From Viridothelium virens (taxonomy: Eukaryota; Ascomycota; Dothideomycetes; Trypetheliales; Trypetheliaceae), in the NCBI GenBank assembly GCA_010094025.1, contig ML991850.1, positions 1 to 64,000 on the forward strand: a stretch of 64,000 nt of DNA. Direction: 5' to 3'. Positions 44,519-56,336 of this stretch are shown piece by piece. Within the stretch, counting starts at the first letter, position 1; every line of letters begins with the position of its first letter. The position numbers and the translations under genes are program-made. The notes under the pieces were generated by a model, which was not told the origin of the DNA, did no database searches, and was given only the letters and a program-made list of their open reading frames with translations.

Positions 44519-45706
44519 GGCTCGCAATCTCCTTCTGAAGGAAATGCTTCAATGGAGAATTGCCTCGCAATGTTGTGCATCGAGGTATGAGGCAAGAGAT
44601 ATGCTTGTAAAACCACTTCGATCATGTACCGTGCGTAATACTTGAGATGATTCGTTGCTTTGGGCCTGGAGATGTTGAAGCGCCTGAGTCGGAAACACCA
44701 CGTATCAACACCAGCCTCATTGAGGTCATCCTGCTCTTCTGCATTGAGAGCATTCAATTCAGCTTAGCGCTCTGCCCTGGATGTAAACTGCTATAGTGTC
44801 ACCATGTACTGTCGAACCTGAGAACTCACCTTTTTGTCTCTTCTATTAGGCGATGTTCCTGGGTCCTATTGGCTCGCTCTTGGTGGTGCAGATTCCTGCC
44901 CGAATTGGTATAGACCACCTCAGAGGCTTCATCTCCTTAATTTCCGAGGTCATTAAATAGTCAGCTGTGGCTATGTAAAACAACAGAGTTCTTCGCCCTC
45001 ATGTAGCTTCCGCCGCAGTTCGATATGTACAATCTTGCGCTTTGACAAGCGTTTGAGCTTCTTTATCCCTCGCACTGGTATTGAGGGCTGCCTCGCACGG
45101 ACCACTTTTCTATGGGCGATAGCACGTGATTTGAAGTCCGTGCGTGGAAGCCAGTGCGAGGGATAAACAAGGCAACATCAGCATAAACTGTGTTCTTGCC
45201 CTCGTTGCATTGCGCATCAGGAGCGTCATCATTTGGCCGTAAAATTCCAGTCTCTTCTCTTGTAGCATCGAGGTCCTTCATAAGCTAATGTGCTCACTGG
45301 CGTTTAGGGCGTTCTAGGAGCTTGATTTCTCATGTGTAGGCCCGCGTGCCGAGCGCTCGTCTGAGGTGATAGGAATTACTTGAACAACTTGTTGAGGCTG
45401 TCAGTTTCCAAGGGCTGTGACTCGATTGGTGAGGTCTTGCAACTGAGCAAGAACCTGTTACTCTCAAGTAGGAATGACCTTGGCTACAAATAGATCTCGC
45501 TTCTTCGACAAGCGTATTATTGAACAATTGGTACTGCTGATGAAGGAATCAATCTAACAGTCTGGAATTTGAGATGTCTGTCGTTCGAGGTCTCCATGAC
45601 ATTCTTCGTGAAACCAACTGTACTCGAGTACCTTGACATGCACAGTATCAGGTCTGTAAAAGTTCTATGATGAATGGAGCTAAATCACGATCCTCTTCCT
45701 ATCTTC
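44519..45706. other. Gene-poor region with a foldback repeat
   Basis: About 1.2 kb upstream of the monooxygenase. It contains the inverted repeat listed separately (45063-45166) and otherwise no gene. The 9-mer GACAAGCGT recurs (about 45044 and 45509), but no larger repeat could be built by eye. Confidence 0.45.
45063..45166. repeat. Nested inverted repeat (foldback / hairpin element)
   Basis: The arm TTATCCCTCGCACTGG (45063-45078) has a perfect 16-base reverse complement at 45151-45166. Inside it, CGCACGGAC (45094-45102) pairs with GTCCGTGCG (45136-45144). The result is a two-stem hairpin of about 104 bases with a 33-base loop. No obvious target-site duplication flanks it. It could be a tiny foldback (MITE-like) element or a structured RNA. 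Confidence 0.7.
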
Positions 45707-46893
45707 TCACCCACCAACCCCTTGCTTTTCAGGTCCCCACCCCTCACCCTCCCTACTCACCACCACCTCATCCACCTCCAGCCTCCCCTCCACAATCTCC
45801 CTCCCATTCACCAAATCATTCTCATCCGCCCTCCTCCCCGCCTCCTCCTCATCCCGCGCAATCCCCGCCTTAACATGCCTCCTCACCAACCTCTCCCTCG
45901 CCACCGCAAAATCCACCTCCACAAACCACAACTCATCCATCAGCCTCGCCGCCTCGCCCCACTCGCCCTTCCCTAGACTCAAATAGTTCCCCTCGAACAC
46001 GATCACGCGCGCCTCGGGATGGATCGCGATGTCATCGGCGACGGGGTCCTTGACGGCGTGGTCGAACGACGGCGCGTACAGCGTGCTCGTCTCGGCGCAC
46101 AGCGGCTCCCGCAGCTTCTGTACCAGCGCCAGGAACGCCGCGCTGTCGAAGGTGAAGGCGGCGCCTCGCCGGGCGTGCGCGGTCGTCGGGTCGGGGAGTG
46201 ACGACAGCTGGGCCTGTGAGAGGTGGTACCCGTCCATGGGGATGAAGGCGGCGATGGAGGTGGTTGGAGAGGCGGCGAGGTGCGCGGCGTGGTGCAGTGC
46301 GTTGAGGCGGGTGGTGATGGTTGCAGCGAGGGTGGTTTTACCTGCGGAGACGGGGGTTCTGGGTTAGAGTACTTACGGCTGGGATGGTGATGGTGGTTGG
46401 ATTTTCAGAGGAGACATGTTGGAACTATTATTGCTGCAGGAAATTGAATAGAGATAGAGATAGATTTTCTGCATGTAGCTTTGAGAGAGGTTTTTAAAAG
46501 GGGATATGAAAATTTCCTTTTTGAGAAACTCTGTGCGAGGCTATTTTGTGTCGCTCGTATCCAGCGCACCGCTCCTGTTCATGTAAAACAGAACCCATAT
46601 GCAAACCACAATTGCATGTGCAAAATACATTTCTTGCGTGATCTAGATTCCCTGAATGAAGCAAATGTCTCGCGTATGGCGTGGGAAATGCAGTGATAGC
46701 AGCTTGATCAGTTACAGAGCGTTTGCTTACCCGACCCTGGGATGCCTGAGACGGCGACTAACAAGCGTTTCGATAACGGCGTCTGTTGATATTTCTCTTA
46801 CGTTGGAGGTTAGCTTCCAATAGCAGAGCCTAGTACGAGTCGTGAAGCAGTACCCCATGTCTTCTCGACCAGTCGATTCACCTGCTCCTCCAT
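45707..46893 (-). CDS. P-loop kinase of the uridine kinase/phosphoribulokinase fold (Yfh7-like)
   Basis: Exons 46893-46854, 46796-46731 and 46341-45707 join to 246 residues. The protein begins MEEQVNRLVEKTWEKYQQTPLSK, then RLLVAVSGIPGSG|KTTLAATI. The long second intron (389 bases) splits the Walker A motif GIPGSGKT. Downstream are FIPMDGYHLS (substrate Asp-Gly-Tyr-His), TFDSAAFLALVQ, YAPSFDHAVKDPV and VIVFEGNYLSL, all in the order of the uridine-kinase-like family. RRHVKAGIARDEEEAGRR is the lid, with NDLVNG after it. Fungal members of this group are small-molecule kinases of uncertain substrate. The ATG exon is only 40 bases. Confidence 0.87.
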
Positions 46894-48865
46894 TTTGGAG
46901 CCTCAAGTCAGTCCCGGCAGATGGTGTAATCTCATTGGGATACACAAGGCCTGCCGCCGCGATATTGTGCAACGAGCAAATGATTATTGGATCCGTCGTG
47001 TCCCGAAGTGTGAGACTTTCAGAAATGAGGGACCTTGTTGGGTCGTCTGAATTCCGTTCCCCCTCGATAGTGGCTGGGTGGCTGGCTGAGGTGACCTGGT
47101 GGCGTCCTAATTTTCACGATCCGCCAATTTAAAGGGACTCAACTCTGGGCCCACTATTACCCGATTCACCTGATCAAGTGAGCGGAAGGATGCGAGGCCG
47201 TGGCTTGCGCAGTCGGAGGGCAGTTGCGGCTTTGCGAAAAGATCTTCACGTCTGGAAATTGCGTCGATCTTTGGTAAAGTCGTTCATCGACGATAGGCGT
47301 ACAAGCTGCTGGCCAAAGCGGGTGGTGAAACAAGGCTTCGTTACACTGTCAAAAATGGTGGACTATGAGGGCGGGTTCAGAGTAAAAGCCATTCAAAGCT
47401 TGCTGCAAGGTCGGGACTTGTGCACAAAGACACAAGCAATATGGAGTACAGGACGCAAGTCACTGTTCTGGTTCTGGTTCTTGAATTTGATTCGTCTGTT
47501 CGCCTATTTTATACGAAAACATTTGATGTGGGCAAGAGTCAAGGAGCGGGATCCGAGTGCACATTGGCCAAAGAACATGGCGATTGGTGGTGTATCTCCA
47601 CGGTTGGATTGCCCTGCAGCATCTATATCTGCCCTCTTTCTTGAAGATGGACTGTTGGGTGTGGTAATTTATTGCAATGTTCGGGCTTCCGTTCGATAGT
47701 TACTCCGTAGACTTTTCTATCTACAGTCTCCCACCCCACTCTCGCCATGATTTCGGTTCCTTCCCCGCGCTAGAGGCCGGCTTAGAGAAGTGGCTGATCC
47801 TTCTCCGCTCGGTTCAACGTTATGCCTTTGTTGTGTGGTTATTTTGGCGTCTCACCGCCACCTTATACCAGTTATGACTCCTGTCCTTCCTGGTGTTCAA
47901 GATGGTCAACGATCCCTCTATCTACGTTCGACTGTCGTTCGGAGCCGGGCGACCTCGTAAGGCTGAGCACAGAGTGACTGAGAACCTTGTGACGAGAATT
48001 TTTCGACGAGAATTTTTCGCAGTCAGCATATTCTCTCAACGGAAGGTTTTGAAGTCTGCGGCTTTGAGACAATTCCGCCTCTCCGCATGCATCGACCCTG
48101 GTTGTGCTGGCCAGACACCGCCGCCAAGGGTCAGCTTGCATCGACTAACCCAAGTAGCTAGACGAGGAAAGCATCCTTCGTGCCAAACGCATGCCCTCTG
48201 CATCACTGCGGCTCTACTTGTCTCGCTCGCTTCGCCTTTAATCAGCAACTGTGCAGATCTATCACCGCTAGGGTTTGCGGAGCGCTGGGAGCCCAGAGCG
48301 GTGGATGTACCCCTGGATCGTAGCGCAGACTCTGTCAAACTTTGGCTAGGGAAGCTCATAGCTTCAATGTCGGACAGAGACGGCTGCCATGGAATACTCC
48401 TTCTCCAGGCCCATTGCAAATACGAGAATGGGCGCACGCATCTTACGCCATTTGGCAAATGTGTCCCCAGCCATTGAACAGGCCGAACGCTCCGTCAGCC
48501 GGGCGAGGATTGGCGTAAATTACGGTAAGCTCAGTCTGGAGTCTCGACGCTACTCACCTTGCTTGGCATTGCTTGTCGATGGAGGTAATTTGCTTACCCG
48601 GTCTTGGGCCCTCTCCCCCTCTGATTTGTTAGATTCGCTGCTCAGCCTTAACCACTTGCCCAACTAATTGCACGCGGTACCAAGGTTCTCAGCGATCAGT
48701 GCCTTTTCCTTTCTCCGCACCTTGTGCTTCACCTCATCCGTCTTGTCTTACCTATCTCTTGTGCTGCGTTTACATTGCTCATTCCTTGCCTTTGCGTGGC
48801 GGTTTCCATTCTCTTGCTTTGTCCATGTTTTGGGTTTTGTCATAACAATTTGAGCGCTGCCTGCT
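46894..48865. other. Long intergenic region upstream of the kelch gene
   Basis: About 2 kb between the divergent kinase and kelch genes. Two plus-strand frames over 170 codons (about 47178-47699 and 47893-48477) have no motifs and no matching splice structure, so they are not called. A direct duplication of GACGAGAATTTTTC lies at about 47991-48020. CT-rich DNA just upstream of 48866 fits a fungal promoter/leader. Confidence 0.5.
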
Positions 48866-51241
48866 ATGGCACTCCTACAGTTCGCGTTACTTGCGTTGAG
48901 CTACTTGACCAAACCGTCAGCAGCGCAGGCAGAAGACCCGGTGGCCGACTTCTGCAGACGATTCGGACACCAAACCACAGTGGTTGACAGGCAACTCTAC
49001 ATCGATGGTGGATTAGTGAACTGGAATCCACTAAGTTCGAATCCAAACAACGACACAAGTAATGCGCTCTCATAACCGTGTATATTACGCTATCACTAAA
49101 AATGTATGCAGATACATGGCTCCTCAATCAGGCGCTCGATGTCAATAACGGCCAAGGATTCCCTCAGCTTTACTCGAATCTTTCAAAGAATAGCACCATC
49201 CCAGATGTGTCCGGTGGGGTTCTGTGGTCTGATAATACCAACAAGCTGTTCTATCAATGGGGTGGCCAGTTCCAAACAAATCCCGAAAAGCCAACCTTCT
49301 ACGTCTTTGATACAATTTACAACACATGGAATACGACTACCGCGGATTTATCTGAACTTTCGCGTGTAGCATATGGCGCTGGTACTACCGTTGAGCCAAG
49401 AGCAGAAGGATACTACTTCGGAGGATGGTTGAGCAATCAGACGGTTCCTGGATGGAGTGGACCACCGGTGGCGACTAACAACATCATCAAGTATAACATG
49501 ACCAGCGGACAGTTTCAAAACAATTCAGGGCCGTCAGATAATCTTGGGAGGGCCGAAGGTGCATTGGTATATTTGCCAGCTTCGGATAAGGGACTTTTAA
49601 TATACTTTGGCGGTGTAATCGATCAAGGTAATGGCTCTACGACAGCTGCAAACATGAGTGTAAGTGATCTTCTGAGAAGTCGCCATGGATTACACTGACC
49701 CTTTTCAAAGGATATCTTGATATACGACCTGAATTCAGAGGTTTGGTACAATCAAACGGCTACAGGCACTGTACCTGATGAGCGAGGAAAATTTTGCGCC
49801 GGTGTAACCTGGCCTGATGATCAGTCGTCCTACAACATGTAAGATTGCCAAAACTTTTGTGTTGTCTCTCTGCTAATTATGTCAAGATATCTGTATGGTG
49901 GTCAAGGCCACCAAAATGGTGACGTTGCCTTTGATGATGTCTATATCCTGACTCTTCCATCCTTTCAATGGATCAAATGGTATCCCACGACGCCAGGCCC
50001 GGGCAGACCGCACTACGATCTAACTTGTAACGTGATCGATGGTACTCAAATGCTAATCATTGGAGGCACTTTTCCACTCGACAATCAGTGCGAGTAAGTT
50101 ATCCTACCTTCCATTCATTCGAGCCTAGCCTCATGATGCGCCCAGTGCTCCAAATGTCTACGGAACTCACAATTTGAATCTTGGCAAGAACGGGCCGCAA
50201 AACGCGCAGTGGGATCTCTTTTATCCCAACATTACACAATATGACGTTCCTTCAGAGATTATTTCGGTAGTGGGCGGGAGGTGAGTAATGACTGGATGTT
50301 CTTTGACTCTATAGAATTCTGGCTAATTCTCAATCAGCGCCTCTGGTGGAGCAACGAAAAAGGATCCTGCCAACGGTTGGGATGACCGTGATTTATCTGT
50401 CTACTTTTCCCGGACTCCCAGCTTTGCAGCGCGTACGGCTACACGGCCAATCCCCAGTTCAACAGGAGTAGGTTCTGGTAGCAGCAATAGCAGCTCAGGT
50501 AGCTCTAACACGGGCGCCATTGTCGGAGGTGTCGTTGGAGGTATCGCAGGCCTGGCCCTCGTGATTGGCTTTGTCTGGTTCTGCTTGCGACGAAGACGCC
50601 GTGAAGGAGTCGCTCCCAAAAAGAGTGGTGATGTTCAGAGGAGGAAAACAGTCCGGGCAGAACTTCCAGCAACTTCAGCGCCGGTCGAAGCTGGAGGAAC
50701 GCCCATCTACAGAGACGAGCCAAGGTCAGGAGGCGATTCCCTTAAATACGACCACAGTGGGAGTCACTCGCCTGATCTCAATGGCACCATGTCTACGACG
50801 GGTACGACGGCATCCATGCTGCACGGGTACGCAAATTCGCCACATTCACCGTACGACCAGTCAACCCAAGCAGGACTGTACCAGGATCAGTCACCACAGC
50901 AACACCAATATTCACAAGGCTATCAACAGTTACCGCAGCAATACCAGCAGCAACAGCAGCAGCAGCAGTCTCAGTACCAACAGTATGATCCATCACAGGA
51001 CATGATGAGGCAGCAGCACTATCCACCTCCACCACAGGCGAATCAGGGCTACGTTTCGCCTCCGCAAGAGTCGTCCCCTTCGCCAGTATCATATGAGGCT
51101 CCTCAATCACCTCCGACAGCTCAAAGTACCCCTGCTCATTTCTACCCCAAGCCTCTTTATCCTAATCGACAGGTTGAGGGAAAGAGGAGTCCGCAGCCAA
51201 CGCATGGAAGGTTTATCGAAGAAGAAGACGAAGAGACATAA
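48866..51241 (+). CDS. Kelch-repeat single-pass membrane protein with glutamine-rich cytoplasmic tail
   Basis: Six exons (48866-49058, 49112-49659, 49711-49838, 49887-50093, 50146-50280, 50338-51241) give 704 residues. A signal peptide (MALLQFALLALSYLTKPSAAQA) leads into an N-glycosylated ectodomain with kelch-type blades: YYFGGWLSN, LLIYFGGVID, YLYGGQGHQNGDVAFDDVYIL, MLIIGGTFPLD. A Ser/Gly/Asn-rich stalk and one transmembrane helix follow (AIVGGVVGGIAGLALVIGFVWFCL), stopped by RRRRRE. The cytoplasmic tail (about 190 residues) is Gln/Pro/Tyr-rich with an eight-Gln run and ends EEEDEET. The layout suggests a cell-surface sensor or wall-binding receptor. Ligand unknown. All five introns are 48-57 bases. 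Confidence 0.9.
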
Positions 51242-51691
51242 TTGACAATGCGCTGCCTTTTCTTCATATTAGCATTGTTATTTGGGAGCGAAAACACTTC
51301 GCTGGTGGAATTGTTGGAACTATCCATGTCGTTGGATTTCCGGCGCTGGCGTACGGTTATGACATGAGGGTGGTATCGTGAGCGGTCTTTGTCACTTGTA
51401 CGACATCCGTACTTTCCGAAGGCTGAATAGCTTGGCCTATACGTAATTGTATATATTGATATAATTCATGAATGTCAAGAATATCAAGAACTGCCCTGCC
51501 CCTGATTTTGGTTGAGTTTCCTGCAGGGCCCACCCGGATCCCCGCCGAAACGTCAGCTTTGCCGCAGCCGCAGGCCTTGCCTTGTTGGACCCTGACATCG
51601 TTCTTTTGACTTTCTCATCTCAACTCTCCGCTTTATTCAGCTCACCAACCTTCTCTGCCACAACGCCTTGCAAAGACGTCGCTACCATGCC
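51242..51691. other. Intergenic; promoter of the amino-acid transporter gene
   Basis: 450 bases between two same-strand genes. A CT-rich leader precedes the ATG at 51692. Nothing else is seen. Confidence 0.5.
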
Positions 51692-54270
51692 ATGGCCAAG
51701 GACGACCATGATCGAGATACAGCGGAGACCGACCCCGAATCCGCCCGATTGCTATCCGAAAGCCCTCCGCCACTAGACGACGAAGCAGAACTCATGCTGC
51801 ACAAGAACCCTCACCACCCATTGGCATCGCACACGAATTCCAACGACGACTCTTTCCCTCTCGCTTCAGACCCGGAATCCTCACTTCTGAACCACGACGC
51901 CTCTCCCAACGCCACCGCTCAGCCCTCTCCGACCACCACCCCATCTTCCACCGCGCGTCCCACGCACTCCCGCCGCCAAAGCAGCTTCGCCCAGCACCGA
52001 CCCGACGGCACGCCTCGCACCCCGAACCGCGTCCGCTTCGACGTCGACGACCGCCAAGTCGCCACGAACCCGCGGCACCCTCCCCCTAACCACCTGCACC
52101 TCCACCACCATGCCAATGGCTTTCCCCGTGGTGGTGGTGGCGGCGGCCTTCCCAACGGCCATGCTCGACACGCCGGCTCTGCGTCGCCCCGCTCGTCGCC
52201 GTCGGCTGAGAGTGATCCCTCGTGGCTGCAGGAGGATGACTACTTGGCCAGTCCGGTGGATGGCACGTTCAATGGGCTGTTGGGGGGGATTGGGCGGTGG
52301 GGGAGTAGGCCGGGGCATGGGTCTGGGAATGGGTATGGGAATGGGCAGCAGGGGCAGCGGGGGCAGCGGGTGCCGCTGTTGACGGATATTGAGGCGCCGA
52401 GCGTCACGGTTGCGAATCCGGGGCCGTGGGGCGAGGAGGGAGGAGATGAGGAGGTGGATGTGCGGGAGGTGATGATGGGGGAGGGGAGGTCGAAAAGTGG
52501 GATGCGGAGTGCGTTTATGAATATGGCGAATAGTATTATGTATGTCGCCCCCATGCTCATCTTGCGTTTCCCGTGCGGAACGGTTCGGGAGGGAGTGTTT
52601 GCGGGACGACGTGGTGTTGTCTGGCCGTTCCGAAACCCCATGGAGATTAAGCGACAGCTGCACAATGATTTGCGTCTGAAGATCTAGGCTGACATTGGGA
52701 AATAGTGGCGCCGGCATCATAGGTCAGCCCTACGCGCTTCGCCAGGCCGGTCTGTTCTCTGGGATTCTCCTGCTCATTGTTCTTACGGTTACGGTTGACT
52801 GGACGATACGGCTCATTGTCGTCAACTCGAAACTTTCTGGCGCAAATTCTTTTCAAGCAACTATGGAGCATTGTTTTGGGAAAAGCGGTTTGGTTGCAAT
52901 CTCGGTCGCTCAATTTGCTTTGTAAGTACAGCGTTCTTTCATCACTTTTACAATTTCCGTCTTCCTCTCGTTCGAAAGAGAATTATCAGAAAGAGGGACT
53001 GCTAATTTGCTTTAGTGCATTCGGCGGTATGGTGGCGTTCTGCATCATTGTCGGCGATACTATTCCTCACGTAACGGCCGCGATATTTCCTAGTTTTCCT
53101 AGTACACCCTTTTTGTGGCTTCTCACCGATAGACGGGCAATCATAATCATCTTCATTCTCGGTATTTCGTATCCTTTGAGTTTATATAGAGACATTGCAA
53201 AGGTAAGCATATAGCATGACCAGTTCTGGACTCTGCGAGATCTGCATAGGGATATACTGACTACTCACAGCTAGCGAAAGCGAGTACATTAGCGCTAATC
53301 AGTATGCTCATAATCTTAATCACTGTTTTAACGCAGGGTCCACGGGTACCTGCGGACATGAAAGGACAGTTAAGAGGCTCGCTGCTCATTAATAACGGCG
53401 TTTTTCAGGCGGTTGGGGTCATATCATTTGGTTCGTTTTTGGTTGATCTCGCTCTATCCAAGAAGCTACTGACTGATCTTCCTTGCCTGCTGCAGCATTT
53501 GTGTGTCACCATAATTCCCTTCTCATATATGGATCCCTCAAGAAACCGACACTCGATCGTTTTGCACGTGTGACGCACTGGTCTACCGGGATTTCCATGA
53601 TCGCGTGCCTAACAATGGGCGTGGCTGGATATCTGAATTTTGGCGATAAGACCCAAGGCAACGTTCTGAACAACTTTCCCTCGGACAACGTCATGGTCAA
53701 CATCGCACGATTGTACGAACCCTTTATCATTTCCTCCTTCCCCGCAAAAACGAAATCTATCTAACTTTGCTTATCGCTTTATTGTTGCTGACATACGCGT
53801 TACCAGCTGTTTCGGCCTCAACATGCTCACAACTCTTCCCCTTGAAGCTTTTGTCTGCCGCGAGGTCCTCAACACTTACTACTTTCCCCACGAACCCTTC
53901 CAGCCAAATCGACACCTAATCTTCTCCACATCCCTCGTAGTCTCCGCTATGACGCTCAGTCTGTTCACTTGTGATCTCGGCGTCGTATTTGAATTGGTCG
54001 GCGCCACGAGCGCCTGCGCACTGGCCTATATTTTCCCGCCGCTGTGTTACATCAAGCTGAGTGGGAAGAAGAAGTGGAGTCAAGGCGGATGGGAGCGGTG
54101 GTTGGCGGGGGCAGTCGTCGCCTTTGGCTGTACGGTTTTGGGGATTAGTCTATTTCTGGCGAGTTGGAAGCTCGCGAAGAGTAAGTCCTCTATCCGTCTG
54201 CAATATCCTAGATGCAGATATGCTGACCGGAATGCGCTTTGTAGATGAAGGGGGTGCACAGACATGCTGA
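51692..54270 (+). CDS. Vacuolar amino-acid transporter (AAAP/SLC38 family, Avt2-like)
   Basis: Moves neutral amino acids across the vacuolar membrane. Seven exons (51692-52539, 52706-52921, 53016-53202, 53271-53430, 53496-53712, 53807-54180, 54245-54270) give 675 residues. The N-terminal 275 residues are a hydrophilic, Pro/His/Gly-rich cytosolic extension. The membrane core starts at MANSI then IGAGIIGQPYALRQAG, the family's first-helix signature. It continues with FAFAFGGMVAFCIIVGDTIPH, YPLSLYRDIAKLAKAST, FVCHHNSLLIYGSL (conserved between helices) and FGLNMLTTLPLEAFVCREV; about eleven helices in total. The last exon encodes only NEGGAQTC. The start ATGGCCAAG is preferred over an ATG five bases upstream in another frame. 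The vacuolar assignment is from family knowledge. Confidence 0.9.
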
Positions 54271-54406
54271 TATCTAAACATCTAAACGCCCCGGCGCGCG
54301 ATTTTTGACGCTGCGGTGATTTGGTTGGTGTATATATAATATAAATACAGAGGCACATCAATAATATCTTCTAATACCCTAAAATCTGGCCTCAAGTTGG
54401 AGGTGT

Positions 54407-56030
54407 TTAAGGATGCGCAACCGCACCACCCAACGCCGTCTGCCCCTGCCTCCTCCTCGGTACTGAATCTGCCAACTCCTCCGTCGCTGTATCCTCCTCC
54501 CCATCATCCAGTATCGCATCATCGTCATCCAACCCCGTCATCATACTGTCCTGCTCCTGTTTCGCCTTCTCCGCCTCCCGCATCGCCCACGCCTTCCAAT
54601 CGTCATACTGCACATCCTCCAATCCGAGCGCGATCGCGTTCGGCGAGCTCGGGAACCAGGCCCCCGTTGCGCGCGCCTCCTCAGCCGCAACCTTCCGCTC
54701 GATGTCCGCGAAGTGCCGGTGTTTGTAAAACTCTTTCCGTGCGATGTCGTAGCATTGCGCGGAGGACAGCGGGAAGTCGTAGACGACGATCTTGCGGTTG
54801 CTTAGGAATTGCGATTTGGCGGCTGCGGCTTGCGCTGGGGTGCGCATGGTGATGAAGCCGCAGCCGGTTGGGCTGTGTGGGGCGGATTGGCTGAGGATGA
54901 TGTGTGGGTTGGTGACGTTGCCTGCGGAGGAGAAACCCTCGACGAGGGCGGATGGGGAGGTGATTGAGAGGGGAATGCCGGTGATGAAGAGGGTATGGGG
55001 GGCTTGAGCGAGGCGGCGGACGAGGAGGGGAGGAGTGGAGGGCTTGATTGGGGAGCCGGATTTCTGCATGGCGGAGACCGCTTGTTCAAGGGTGGAGAAA
55101 CGGATGCTGGCGATTATGGAGTTGGGACTGATCTCAGCGTTTTGAGCGGACGCGACGTCGGGTTCGGAAGTTATTGTCTCTGTTGTCTCGGGACCAGCGA
55201 TGTCATTTGCTCTTGACTCGCTATCTCCCATGACCCGAGATCCAGTACCTGGCTCCAGTGTGGTCACCAGCTCAGCGAATTCATGTGGTTCCAGAGCTGC
55301 CTCCCGTTGGCCATGCACCTCTAGAGCTTCGATGTGGCCGCACTAAGAAAATATTAGATTTTGGTTCCATCTCATTTATTTGCACATAGCAACTCACCTC
55401 AGTGAAAAATGCCTGTACATCTTTTGCGTCGGTACCATTTGGTATATTTCGAATCACGACGGTACGTTCTGCTCGTTCCTTCGTTTCGGCGTTTGCAAAG
55501 GCATGCGGAGGTTTTATATTTTTGAAATACACTTGACGCTGAACAACACTATGAATAACCGCGTCAGTACCAAAAACGAATACGATTCTCGTCAAGAGAG
55601 CAAAGCTCGACTTGTGGCATATTTCGTACCTCTCTCCATCCAAAGGCTTCCCCGGCTGCGTTATTCCTTTCGACCAATCCCACTTCTCTGCGTCACGACC
55701 ATCGTTCTCTAGAACGACTCTTGGTCTGGCTAATTCCCACGGATGATGTGCAAAGAAGGTTTCACGAAGATCGTGTTCGAGGCCGCGTGGTATGTTCACA
55801 GGCTGGAACATTCTACTAGGGCGCTTTCCCTTCTTCAACTTTTTCGGGAGCTGCGACTGCTTCTGCGAAACCAGATCGCCTGCTTTGAAAGCAGGACGGA
55901 CAAGCAATTGGGGCGGAGGGATATCGGAGAGGACGTTGTACCATGGAGGAGGATGCTTTAATCGAGATGTAGATAATAGCTGGGTCGCGGCGTGGTGAAC
56001 GCGCTGAGCACTGAAGTCGTACTGACCCAT
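54407..56030 (-). CDS. rsm25: Mitochondrial small-subunit ribosomal protein mS23 (Rsm25) carrying a two-RRM insertion
   Basis: Component of the mitochondrial ribosomal small subunit. Exons 56030-55630, 55548-55398 and 55342-54407 give 495 residues, about twice the usual length. Residues 1-140 match the family: MGQYDFSAQRVHHAATQLL, HPPPWYNVLSDIPPP, PSRMFQPVNI, FFAHHPWELARPRVVLE, WDWSKGITQPGKPLDGE|SVVQRQ. The C-terminal part resumes at about residue 380 with CYDIARKEFYKHRHFADIERKVAAEEARATGAWF and DVQYDDWKAWA. Between them lie about 240 residues absent from homologues I know. They read as two RRM-like units: TVVIRNIPNG / IIASIRFST and TLFITGIPLS / CGFITMRT. Frame is open throughout, and one intron lies inside the insert. 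Divergent from a mitochondrial PPR gene. Confidence 0.88.
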
Positions 56031-56336
56031 CGTGGAAATCCTGTAGTAATTGCTTCTAGATATGAAAGAGCTGTTGAAGGGCTGTTATCGAGTCATGATG
56101 GGGTTGAGCTTGCCAATGCATGGATTAGTGGAATGAAGAAGAGGATGAGACTTTTTGGCGGCGGAGCGGAAACGTCCGCGCTTCTGAAGCTCCCCATCCC
56201 ATCTCCAGGAGCTCAAACGGCTCAACACCCATGAAAAGCTCCAATGCTTGCGAATGAGCCGGGTGTACCAAGCGCTTACGAGACAGCAGCGTCCTCTGGA
56301 CTAGCATTGGGCAGCTGACACAATGTTCGACTTCTC
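56031..56336. promoter_or_regulatory. Bidirectional promoter between mS23 and the PPR gene
   Basis: A 306-base gap between divergent start codons of two genes for mitochondrial gene expression, suggesting shared control. No specific site was identified. Confidence 0.55.

Noticed and set aside
47178-48477. Two plus-strand frames of 173 and 194 codons upstream of the kelch gene
   Set aside because: Amino-acid composition looks random, no domains, and a comparable antisense frame overlaps the second.
54758-55526. The mS23 insert as a nested or fused separate gene or an assembly artefact
   Set aside because: Frame is continuous with mS23 on both sides, the insert has an internal spliced intron, and no separate start/stop pair frames it.
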